Positions 5,701-12,623 of a DNA stretch of 12,894 nucleotides are shown here, piece by piece (the first letter of the stretch is position 1; each line of letters opens with the position of its first letter). The translations under genes were made by a program, and so were the position numbers. The notes under the pieces are model-generated. The model had not been told where the DNA came from. It ran no database searches and saw only the letters and a program-made list of their open reading frames with translations. Origin of the DNA: Bacteroidaceae bacterium (GTDB lineage: Bacteria; Bacteroidota; Bacteroidia; Bacteroidales; Bacteroidaceae); contig CABIVS010000013.1 of NCBI GenBank assembly GCA_902362375.1, positions 149,270-162,163 on the forward strand. The letters run 5' to 3'.

Positions 5701-7890
5701 ATGTCAAAACTTAGATTCAGAGTAGTAGAGACAGCTTTCAAGAAGAAAGCGGTTGAGGTAGCAACACCTGCTGAACGTCCTTCGGAATACTTCGGCAAAT
5801 ATGTGTTCAACAAGGAAAAGATGTTCAAATATCTTCCCAGCAAGGTATACAATGCGCTGATTGACGCAATTGATAATGGTGCTCCGCTAGATCGCAGTAT
5901 TGCTGACGAAGTAGCTGCCGGCATGAAGAAATGGGCCATCGAAATGGGGGCCACTCACTACACACACTGGTTTGCACCGCTCACCGAAGGTACGGCAGAA
6001 AAGCACGATGCTTTCGTCGAACATGACGGCAAAGGTGGCATGATGGAAGAATTTACAGGCAAACTGCTTGTGCAGCAAGAACCGGATGCTTCTTCTTTCC
6101 CGAATGGCGGAATCCGCAATACATTCGAAGCGCGTGGTTACAGTGCCTGGGATCCTTCATCACCTGCTTTTATTGTAGATGATACGCTTTGCATCCCGAC
6201 TGTCTTTATCGCATATACCGGTGAGGCTCTCGACTATAAAGCTCCCTTATTGAAAGCACTGCGTGCCGTAGATAAAGCTGCCGTAGACGTATGCCATTAC
6301 TTCAATCCGGAAGTTAAGAAAGTGGTTGCTTATCTAGGCTGGGAACAGGAATATTTTCTGGTGGACGAAGGTTTATATGCCGCACGTCCGGATTTATTGC
6401 TGACCGGACGTACTTTGATGGGACATGACAGTGCCAAGAACCAACAGTTGGAAGACCACTACTTCGGTGCTATTCCCACCCGTGTGGCTGCCTTCATGAA
6501 AGACCTTGAAATTGAAGCTCTGAAACTGGGTATTCCTGTCAAGACTCGTCACAATGAGGTTGCTCCAAACCAGTTTGAGCTGGCTCCTATCTTTGAAGAA
6601 TGTAACTTGGCCAACGACCATAACTTGCTGATTATGTCACTGATGCGTAAGGTGAGCCGTCGCCACGGTTTCCGCGTACTGCTTCATGAAAAGCCCTTCA
6701 AAGGTGTCAATGGTTCGGGTAAACACAACAACTGGTCTTTGGGTACTGATACAGGTATCTTATTGATGGGACCAGGTAAGACTCCGGAAGACAATCTGCG
6801 TTTTGTTACATTTGTTGTCAATACATTGATGGCTGTTTACCATCATAACGGATTGCTGAAAGCTTCTATCTCCAGTGCTACCAACGCCCACCGTCTGGGA
6901 GCGAATGAAGCGCCTCCTGCAATTATCTCCTCTTTCCTCGGAAAACAGTTGTCGCAGGTATTGGATCATATCGAGAACAGTACGAAAGATGATTTGATCA
7001 GCCTTAGCGGTAAACAGGGAATGAAGTTGGATATTCCGCAGATTCCCGAATTGCTGATCGATAATACAGACCGTAACCGTACTTCTCCATTTGCTTTCAC
7101 AGGCAACCGCTTTGAGTTCCGTGCTGTAGGTTCCGAAGCAAACTGTGCTTCTGCCATGATTGCATTGAACTCGGCCGTAGCAAATCAATTGGTGAAGTTT
7201 AAGAAGGACGTGGATGCGTTGATTGAAAAGGGAGAACCCAAAATTTCCGCCATTCTTGAAATCATTCGCGGATATATCAAAGAATGTAAAGCCATTCATT
7301 TCGACGGTAACGGTTACAGCGACGAATGGAAAAAAGAAGCTGCCCGTCGTGGACTGGATTGCGAAACCAGTGTTCCTGTTATCTTCGACAATTACCTGAA
7401 ACCGGAAACAATTGCCATGTTCGAAGCTACCGGTGTAATGACAAAGAAAGAACTGGAAGCCCGTAACGAGGTGAAATGGGAAACTTATACGAAGAAGATT
7501 CAGATTGAGGCACGTGTATTGGGTGACTTGGCAATGAATCATATCATTCCGGTTGCCACTCAATACCAGACGGACTTAATTAATAATGTCTATAAGATGC
7601 AATCTCTTTTCCCGGCAGAAAAGGCAGCGAAATTGTCTGCTAAAAACCTGGAACTTATTGAAGAGATTGCCGACCGCACAGCTTTCATCAAGGAGCATGT
7701 AGATGCAATGATTGAGGCTCGTAAGGTTGCAAACAAGATAGAAAGCGAACGGGAAAAAGCCATTGCCTACCACGACACAATCGTCCCGGCACTGGAAGAA
7801 ATCCGTTATCACATCGACAAGTTGGAACTGATTGTCGACAATCAGATGTGGACGCTTCCAAAATACAGGGAACTGTTATTTGTGAGATAG
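5701..7890 (+). CDS. glnN: Glutamine synthetase type III
   Basis: A 729-aa GSIII, the long form first recognised in Bacteroides fragilis, about 1.5 times the size of GSI. It makes glutamine from glutamate, ammonium and ATP in the cytoplasm. The N-terminal GSIII-specific region has FGKYVFNKEKM (36-46). The catalytic region shows NEVAPNQFELAP (285-296), NGSGKHNNWSLGT (337-349) and RTSPFAFTGNRFEFRAVGSE (460-479), which supply the expected nucleotide, metal and glutamate contacts. The C-terminal third is a GSIII-specific helical extension ending in MWTLPKYRELLF. It is the last gene of the plus-strand nitrogen block and is followed by a repeat region and a terminator ending at 8076. The adjacent P-II and Amt genes suggest induction under nitrogen limitation; no binding site for this is recognised. 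Confidence 0.97.
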   Translation: MSKLRFRVVETAFKKKAVEVATPAERPSEYFGKYVFNKEKMFKYLPSKVYNALIDAIDNGAPLDRSIADEVAAGMKKWAIEMGATHYTHWFAPLTEGTAEKHDAFVEHDGKGGMMEEFTGKLLVQQEPDASSFPNGGIRNTFEARGYSAWDPSSPAFIVDDTLCIPTVFIAYTGEALDYKAPLLKALRAVDKAAVDVCHYFNPEVKKVVAYLGWEQEYFLVDEGLYAARPDLLLTGRTLMGHDSAKNQQLEDHYFGAIPTRVAAFMKDLEIEALKLGIPVKTRHNEVAPNQFELAPIFEECNLANDHNLLIMSLMRKVSRRHGFRVLLHEKPFKGVNGSGKHNNWSLGTDTGILLMGPGKTPEDNLRFVTFVVNTLMAVYHHNGLLKASISSATNAHRLGANEAPPAIISSFLGKQLSQVLDHIENSTKDDLISLSGKQGMKLDIPQIPELLIDNTDRNRTSPFAFTGNRFEFRAVGSEANCASAMIALNSAVANQLVKFKKDVDALIEKGEPKISAILEIIRGYIKECKAIHFDGNGYSDEWKKEAARRGLDCETSVPVIFDNYLKPETIAMFEATGVMTKKELEARNEVKWETYTKKIQIEARVLGDLAMNHIIPVATQYQTDLINNVYKMQSLFPAEKAAKLSAKNLELIEEIADRTAFIKEHVDAMIEARKVANKIESEREKAIAYHDTIVPALEEIRYHIDKLELIVDNQMWTLPKYRELLFVR

Positions 7891-7897
7891 AAAAAAA

Positions 7898-7950
7898 TAC
7901 GGTGAACGATAAACTGTATACGGTGAACGATAAACTGTAAACGGTGAACA
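7898..7950 (+). repeat. 21-bp tandem repeat after glnN (heptamer substructure)
   Basis: Two exact 21-bp copies (7898-7918 and 7919-7939) of TACGGTGAACGA + TAAACTGTA are followed by a partial third copy, ACGGTGAAC (7941-7949), which keeps the period. Each unit is itself three heptamers: ACGGTGA, ACGATAA, ACTGTAT/A. An inverted, diverged stretch of the same heptamers follows at about 7974-7997. Confidence 0.9.
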
Positions 7951-7982
7951 AACTGCATTATCATTGCAGAATATTCACCGTT
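7940..7982. repeat. Nested hairpin formed by the repeat and its inverted copy
   Basis: AACGGTGAA (7940-7948) pairs with TTCACCGTT (7974-7982) over 9 bp. Inside it, CTGCA (7953-7957) pairs with TGCAG (7965-7969) around a 7-nt loop, with 4-nt bulges on each side between the stems. In glnN mRNA this would be a stable 3'-UTR structure. For the leftward transcript, the inverted arm can also pair with the earlier repeat copies; the last of these (7899-7906) is followed by seven U residues (7897-7891), so the array may end the convergent DUF308 transcript. Confidence 0.6.
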
Positions 7983-8041
7983 AGCCGTTCACTGTTATTG
8001 AAATTATCTATTTCTTTTGTTGGTTGTTTTAAGTTTGCGGG

Positions 8042-8076
8042 GAGGGGTGCTGTGAAGCAGTCCTCTTCTTTTTTTT
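8042..8076 (+). terminator. Intrinsic terminator of the glnN transcript
   Basis: GAGGG (8042-8046) pairs with TCCTC (8061-8065). After one G-G mismatch, TGC (8048-8050) pairs with GCA (8057-8059) around a 6-nt loop. A T-rich tract (8066-8076, eight consecutive Ts at its end) follows. It lies about 150 nt after the glnN stop, and its T-run overlaps the stop codon of the convergent DUF308 gene. Confidence 0.75.
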
Positions 8077-8653
8077 ATTCGATAATCTTTGCGTCTTCAA
8101 TATCATCATCGTCATGCATAACCGGAGCCTTCGGGCGGCGACGGGCAAACTTGAACCAGTTTATCAATTCGGAAAGAGAATAAACCAAACTGCTGATACC
8201 AATAATTATAAATGCAGTATTACGCGCTCCTGTCGGATTGAACAAAGCGATGATACCCGCAATAAGAATCAGCGAAGGAATCAGATAAAAAGCTCCCGAA
8301 ACGGGCATCCACCGACGAGCCATCGACAAAGAAGCAATCTGTTGCACTCCTCCCATAATCAGGATAAATCCCAATAAAAACATCAGGACGTCTGCAAAGA
8401 ATTCAGGCATCACAATCAGCCAAAGTCCGAATAATAAGCTACCGATTCCTTCTATCGGAAAACGGGGAGCAGCTTCACCTTCCGGTCTTTTCCGGCCGAA
8501 ATAGCCAAAAAGGCTGATAACACCGGGAATCAAGAAGGCAACACCTACCGTAATAACAATATAGCTGGCAGCCGCATTAGGCCAAATCACGAGTACCAAT
8601 CCAATCACAAGTGCGAAGAGAATACGAATAAGGGAATAATTCATTGTTTTCAT
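8075..8653 (-). CDS. DUF308/HdeD-like six-helix membrane protein
   Basis: A 192-aa integral membrane protein with about six hydrophobic helices (roughly residues 7-24, 31-51, 69-83, 87-103, 119-138, 146-162). The helix pairs are separated by short loops with Gly and Pro (GVAFLIPGVISL, LGFILIMGGVQQI), as in the DUF308 repeats of HdeD-like proteins. The cytoplasmic C-tail has a basic patch (KFARRRPK) followed by an acidic run (HDDDDIED). HdeD of E. coli is linked to acid resistance, but no activity is established for this family in Bacteroides. I chose the ATG at 8653-8651 (MKTMNYS): the 29 residues of the longer frame starting at 8740 are unlike the family and cover the likely promoter region. 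The gene is divergent from ppk1 and converges on glnN. Confidence 0.8.
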   Translation of the reverse strand: MKTMNYSLIRILFALVIGLVLVIWPNAAASYIVITVGVAFLIPGVISLFGYFGRKRPEGEAAPRFPIEGIGSLLFGLWLIVMPEFFADVLMFLLGFILIMGGVQQIASLSMARRWMPVSGAFYLIPSLILIAGIIALFNPTGARNTAFIIIGISSLVYSLSELINWFKFARRRPKAPVMHDDDDIEDAKIIE

Positions 8654-8686
8654 AAATTCTATATTTTTTAACCGAGTCTGTTCCAA

Positions 8687-8694
8687 TACTTTTG
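8687..8694 (+). promoter_or_regulatory. Upstream candidate -7 element for ppk1
   Basis: TACTTTTG matches TAnnTTTG exactly on the plus strand, with a T-run (8664-8669) near the -33 position. A start near 8701 would give a ppk1 leader of about 125 nt. It is one of two candidates; the other, at 8790-8797, lies closer to the gene. Confidence 0.4.
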
Positions 8695-8789
8695 CGAATA
8701 TAAGTGTTTCTACTGATATATAAAAATAACAAATAAACATTGTAATAAGTTCGTAATAATATCGTTATGACGATTACATCTCACATTGA

Positions 8790-8797
8790 TATTTTTG
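8790..8797 (+). promoter_or_regulatory. Proximal -7 element for ppk1
   Basis: TATTTTTG fits TAnnTTTG exactly, with no clear TTTG at -33. Transcription would begin near 8804, about 23 nt before the ATG at 8827. If used, it excludes the upstream in-frame ATG at 8767 as the translation start. Confidence 0.5.
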
Positions 8798-8826
8798 CAG
8801 AAATTTTAAACAGTTCCTTTTTCACA

Positions 8827-10896
8827 ATGAAACAAAGCGAAATAAAAAAGAAATACCCTTATGTAGAGCGTGACATCAGTTGGATGTACTTCAACCAACG
8901 TATTCTGCTGGAAGCTGCCCGCTCCGAAGTGCCACTATTGGAACGGCTCACTTTTCTTGGGATTTATTCAAATAACCTGGATGAGTTCTTTCGTGTCCGT
9001 GTAGCTACTCTGAACCGGATTATTGAATATGCTGATAAAAACATACAGGCAGAACAAGAAACTGCCGCCTGCACTCTGAAACAAATAGGGAAGCTGCACA
9101 ATCGTTACTACAAGCAGTTTGAGGAAACATTCGCTTCCATTATGGAGGAATTGAAGAAAGAGAATATCTACGTCATCAAAGATACGGAAATGACAGACGA
9201 ACAGAAAGCATTCGTCACTTCTTTCTATCGCAACAAACTGAATGGTTCTACCAATCCGCTTTTCCTCAATGGAACCCGCCCGCTGGACGATCAGACAGAT
9301 GAGGATATTTACCTTGCCATCCGTCTGCTACGCAAAGATGAAACGGGAAAGATAAAGGAGAAAGACTATGCAGTGATTGAACTGCCGACCGAAGACTTCG
9401 GCCGTTTTATTCAATTGCCTGATTCGGATGGAAAAACATATCTCATGTTTCTTGACGACGTGATCCGTTACTGTTTGCCGATGATTTTCGTCGGTATGAA
9501 GTATACAGATTATGAAGCGTACACTTTTAAATTCACGAAAGATGCTGAAATGGAGATCGACAGTGATTTACGGACAGGGGTACTCCAGAAGATTTCCAAA
9601 GGTGTGAAAAGCCGGAAGAAAGGGGAACCGATCCGTTTCGTCTATGACGAACAAATTCCTAAAGACTTGCTGAAAAAGTTGGCCGGCCGCCTGAACGTGG
9701 ATAAGAATGACACGCGTGTAGCCGGAGGACGCTATCACAATTTCAAGGATTTGATGAAATTTCCGGTTTGCGGTCATCATGAACTGAAATATCCTGTTTG
9801 GGAACCTATTTTCAAGCCTGAACTGAATGGCATGGAAAGTCTGCTCACTTTGATTCGTCGGAAAGATCGTTCTTTACATTATCCTTATCATAGCTTCGAT
9901 ACTTTTATCCGTGTGTTGCGCGAAGCCGCTATCAGTAAAGAAGTAAAAAGCATCAAGATGACGCTTTATCGCTTGGCTAAAGAGTCCAAAGTGATAAAAG
10001 CTTTAATCTGTGCAGCCAGAAACGGGAAAAAAGTCACAGTAGTTATCGAACTGTTGGCACGTTTTGATGAAGCGTCTAATATCAACTGGAGCAAGAAAAT
10101 GCAGGATGCGGGGATTCATGTTATTTTCGGAGTAGAGGGTTTGAAAATCCATTCTAAATTGCTGCATATCGGTACTCGGCACGGTGATATCGCCTGCATC
10201 AGTACAGGAAATTTCCATGAAGGAAATGCACGTATGTATACTGACTATACCATTATGACTGCTCACCGTCCCATTGTCCGGGAAGTCAATGCCGTATTCG
10301 ATTTTATCGAAAAGCCTTATACTCCTGTTGATTTCAAAGAATTGCTCGTTTCTCCCAATGATATGCGTAAACGATTCATTGCGCTTATCAACAAGGAGAT
10401 AAAAAATAAGGAACAGGGAAAAGAGGCTTATATCCTTGCTAAAGTAAATCATATTACTGACCGTGCACTTGTTGAAAAGCTATACGAAGCCTCAACAGCG
10501 GGTGTTCAAGTGGAACTGGTAGTACACGGTAACTGTTCTTTAGTGACAGGCGTTCCGGGTATCAGCGAGAATATACACATCAATGGTATTATCGACCGTT
10601 ATCTCGAACATTCGCGCATTTTCATCTTCGCCAATGGTGGAGAAGAAAAATACTACATTGGTTCTGCCGACTGGATGCCTCGCAACCTGGATAATCGTAT
10701 TGAGGTGGCGGCACCGGTCTATGATAAAGAAATTCAGGCAGATTTAAAACGAATTGTCTGCTACGGATTCCGGGATACGGCAAAAGGAAGAATTGTAGAT
10801 GGTACAGGTGAGAACCGGGAAAAAGAACGGGAAGAAAACAGTGTCCCATTCCGCTCACAAGAAGAATTATATAACGAATACAAGAATACATTATGA
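8827..10896 (+). CDS. ppk1: Polyphosphate kinase 1
   Basis: PPK1 (689 aa from this start) reversibly polymerises the gamma-phosphate of ATP into inorganic polyphosphate. The N-terminal domain opens with the family pattern YPYVERDISWMYFNQRIL (9-26) and LDEFFRVRVATL (54-65). The two C-terminal PLD-like domains carry the active-site histidines: His442 in LKIHSKLLHIGTR, matching the phosphorylated His435 of E. coli, and His595 in RYLEHSRIFIFAN. ISTGNFHEGNARMYTDY and YIGSADWMPRNLDNRIEV are further hallmarks. I prefer the ATG at 8827 to the in-frame ATG at 8767 because the extra 20 residues are not family-like and a promoter element lies between the two. ppx overlaps its stop by 4 bp, which indicates an operon for polyphosphate synthesis and breakdown. 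Confidence 0.96.
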   Translation: MKQSEIKKKYPYVERDISWMYFNQRILLEAARSEVPLLERLTFLGIYSNNLDEFFRVRVATLNRIIEYADKNIQAEQETAACTLKQIGKLHNRYYKQFEETFASIMEELKKENIYVIKDTEMTDEQKAFVTSFYRNKLNGSTNPLFLNGTRPLDDQTDEDIYLAIRLLRKDETGKIKEKDYAVIELPTEDFGRFIQLPDSDGKTYLMFLDDVIRYCLPMIFVGMKYTDYEAYTFKFTKDAEMEIDSDLRTGVLQKISKGVKSRKKGEPIRFVYDEQIPKDLLKKLAGRLNVDKNDTRVAGGRYHNFKDLMKFPVCGHHELKYPVWEPIFKPELNGMESLLTLIRRKDRSLHYPYHSFDTFIRVLREAAISKEVKSIKMTLYRLAKESKVIKALICAARNGKKVTVVIELLARFDEASNINWSKKMQDAGIHVIFGVEGLKIHSKLLHIGTRHGDIACISTGNFHEGNARMYTDYTIMTAHRPIVREVNAVFDFIEKPYTPVDFKELLVSPNDMRKRFIALINKEIKNKEQGKEAYILAKVNHITDRALVEKLYEASTAGVQVELVVHGNCSLVTGVPGISENIHINGIIDRYLEHSRIFIFANGGEEKYYIGSADWMPRNLDNRIEVAAPVYDKEIQADLKRIVCYGFRDTAKGRIVDGTGENREKEREENSVPFRSQEELYNEYKNTL

Positions 10897-11816
10897 TAAG
10901 TATGAAAAAAGTTAATTATGCAGCAATAGATATAGGCTCTAATGCGGTACGACTGCTGATAAAATGTGTAAACGAGGAGAATGCGCCCGAATTAATGAGT
11001 AAGGTGCAGCTCATCCGTATTCCGTTACGGTTGGGAGAAGACGCCTTTACTGTGGGGGTTATCTCTGCAGAAAAAGAGAAGAAACTGATTCGGCTGATGA
11101 AAGCCTACAAACAATTAATGAAGATATATGATGTGGTAGACTATCGTGCGTGTGCCACCTCTGCCATGCGTGATGCACGTAATGGCAAGGATATCGTTCA
11201 ACAGATCGTCAAAAAGACGGGTATCCGTGTAGAAATCATCGACGGACAGGAAGAAGCGCATATTGTTTACGACAATCATATCGAACAGTTATTTGCTTCA
11301 GGACAAAATTACCTATATGCAGATGTGGGAGGTGGTAGTACGGAAATCAATCTTATCAGCAACGGCGAACTGAAAAATTCCCGTTCATATAATATAGGTA
11401 CGGTACGTATGCTTAGCGGCATGGTAAAGGAAGAAGAAAAGGAAGCTTTGCGCACTGACCTGATAGGGCTTGCCACAGAATATGCCCCTATCAGTATCAT
11501 CGGTTCGGGAGGAAATATTAATAAGTTATTTCGTTTAGCGGACAAGAAAGATAAAAAAGCGTCTCTCCTACCCATCGAATCACTGCAAGATATATATGAA
11601 ACATTGAAAGCCCTCTCTACCGAACAACGTATTAAGCAATATAAGTTGAAACCGGACCGGGCCGATGTTATTGTTCCTGCTGCAGAAATATTTCTCGAGA
11701 TAGCTACTCATGTAAAAGCTACCGGAATTATTGTACCTACCATCGGACTGTCCGACGGTATTATAGATAGCTTATACACGCAAAACATGAACAGGTCTGA
11801 TTCTCCGCAATCTTGA
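10893..11816 (+). CDS. ppx: Exopolyphosphatase, Ppx/GppA family (short form)
   Basis: A 307-aa member of the ASKHA Ppx/GppA phosphatases, which remove terminal phosphates from polyphosphate or the 5'-phosphate of pppGpp. Visible are the phosphate-1 loop AAIDIGSNAVRLLI (10-23), RACATSAMRDARNG (85-98), GQEEAHIVY with the expected catalytic Glu (118-126), and the phosphate-2 loop YADVGGGSTEINL (142-154). IGSGGNINKLF and DRADVIVPAAEIF occur in the C-terminal half. It stops after the catalytic core and lacks the helical C-terminal domain that makes E. coli Ppx about 510 aa long. The start ATG shares ATGA with the ppk1 stop, suggesting coupled translation; an alternative ATG at 10902 gives a family-like MKKVNYAAIDIG start. 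Polyphosphate is the likelier substrate because of the neighbour. Confidence 0.93.
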   Translation: MISMKKVNYAAIDIGSNAVRLLIKCVNEENAPELMSKVQLIRIPLRLGEDAFTVGVISAEKEKKLIRLMKAYKQLMKIYDVVDYRACATSAMRDARNGKDIVQQIVKKTGIRVEIIDGQEEAHIVYDNHIEQLFASGQNYLYADVGGGSTEINLISNGELKNSRSYNIGTVRMLSGMVKEEEKEALRTDLIGLATEYAPISIIGSGGNINKLFRLADKKDKKASLLPIESLQDIYETLKALSTEQRIKQYKLKPDRADVIVPAAEIFLEIATHVKATGIIVPTIGLSDGIIDSLYTQNMNRSDSPQS

Positions 11817-11831
11817 TGAATGAATATATAA

Positions 11832-11878
11832 AAAAACTCCTGATACCAATATATCCAGACTTAGTATCAGGAGTTTTT
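11832..11878. terminator. Strong bidirectional terminator after ppx
   Basis: A 15-bp perfect stem: AAAAACTCCTGATAC (11832-11846) pairs with GTATCAGGAGTTTTT (11864-11878) around a 17-nt loop. The flanking A- and T-runs give a U-tract in both directions. On the plus strand it ends ppk1-ppx. On the minus strand it could stop transcripts that run leftward out of the GH3 gene through the acetyltransferase gene. Confidence 0.93.
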
Positions 11879-11933
11879 GTCTCATCTTGCTATAATGTAT
11901 AGATTCATCTTTAAAAGAGTTAGGTATTCGGAT

Positions 11934-11966
11934 TTTGTTCTTTATATTTGTGCAACTATATATTTG
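11934..11966 (+). promoter_or_regulatory. Promoter region of the GNAT gene with two -7 candidates
   Basis: TATATTTG occurs twice, at 11943-11950 and 11959-11966, both exact TAnnTTTG matches. The second has a TTTG (11934-11937) 21 bp upstream, a good -33 spacing, but it would start transcription almost at the ATG (11974). The first leaves a leader of about 17 nt but has no clear -33 element. Which one is used cannot be decided here. Confidence 0.55.
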
Positions 11967-11973
11967 AAACAAT

Positions 11974-12621
11974 ATGGATATAAAACTTAGAATTGAGCAA
12001 TCTTCGGATTATCATGAAACCGAAAACATTACACGGGAAGCATTCTGGAATCATTATTCTCCGGGATGTGACGAACATTACCTCCTTCATATTATGCGTA
12101 ACCATCCTAAGTTTGTGCCGGAGCTCGATATTGTTGCAGAACATAATAACAAGATTGTCGGTAATGTTGTCTGCCTCAAATCATTTATCATGGCAGATGA
12201 CGGTAACCAATATGAGGTTTTGAGCTTGGGTCCCATTTCTGTTCTCCCCGAATACCAACAGCAGGGTATCGGAGGAAAAATGATTGCACTTACCAAAAAA
12301 TTAGCTTCCGAAATGGGATTTCGTGCTATTTTACTTTGTGGTGACCCGGATTATTATCTCCGACAAGGATTCATTCCTGCCGAAACATTAGGGATTCGCA
12401 CTGAAGATAATATGTATGCTACTGCTCTTCATGTTTGTGAATTATATGATAATGCTTTAGCCAATGCAAAAGGCCGTTATATAGAAGATGAAATATATCA
12501 GATTGATAGATCTGCTGCTAATGAGTTCGACAAACAATTTCCTCCAAAAGAAGTTGAGGTTGGCACTCCGTCACAAAAACGATTTGAGCAGCTGGTAGTA
12601 ATGAGAAGAAAAGCGATTTAA
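11974..12621 (+). CDS. GNAT-family N-acetyltransferase (YhbS-like)
   Basis: A 215-aa soluble protein of the GNAT acyl-CoA N-acyltransferase fold. The start IKLRIEQSSDYHETENITREAFW (3-25) is the N-terminal pattern of YhbS-like acetyltransferases. Motif A, LGPISVLPEYQQQGIGGKMI (85-104), contains the acetyl-CoA pyrophosphate loop QQQGIGGK. LLCGDPDYYLRQGFIPA (120-136) is motif B, with the common Tyr-Tyr...Gly-Phe ending. The C-terminal 60 residues (ALHVCELY onward) follow the usual extension of this subgroup. The acceptor substrate is unknown and neither neighbour suggests one. It has its own promoter and is isolated from ppx by a terminator. Its stop lies 2 bp from the stop of the opposing glycosidase gene. 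Confidence 0.9.
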   Translation: MDIKLRIEQSSDYHETENITREAFWNHYSPGCDEHYLLHIMRNHPKFVPELDIVAEHNNKIVGNVVCLKSFIMADDGNQYEVLSLGPISVLPEYQQQGIGGKMIALTKKLASEMGFRAILLCGDPDYYLRQGFIPAETLGIRTEDNMYATALHVCELYDNALANAKGRYIEDEIYQIDRSAANEFDKQFPPKEVEVGTPSQKRFEQLVVMRRKAI

Positions 12622-12623
12622 GG

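Noticed and set aside
6760..7563. A 267-residue open frame antisense to glnN
   Set aside because: It lies wholly within a well-conserved gene, has no recognisable motif and has a skewed composition rich in Phe, Cys, His and Gln, as expected of a shadow frame.
7898..7997. Direct repeats considered as a CRISPR array
   Set aside because: Units are contiguous 21-mers with no spacers, and no cas genes are in the window.
7688..8183. Short frames on both strands with FTVYSLS-like repeats
   Set aside because: They are translations of the 21-bp non-coding repeat after glnN and of the terminator region, not proteins.
8654..8740. N-terminal extension of the DUF308 protein starting at 8740
   Set aside because: The extra 29 residues do not resemble the family and overlap the divergent promoter region; the ATG at 8653 fits better.
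8767..8826. N-terminal extension of polyphosphate kinase starting at 8767
   Set aside because: A TAnnTTTG element lies inside this stretch and the residues are not family-like; the start at 8827 directly precedes the conserved YPYVERDISW block.
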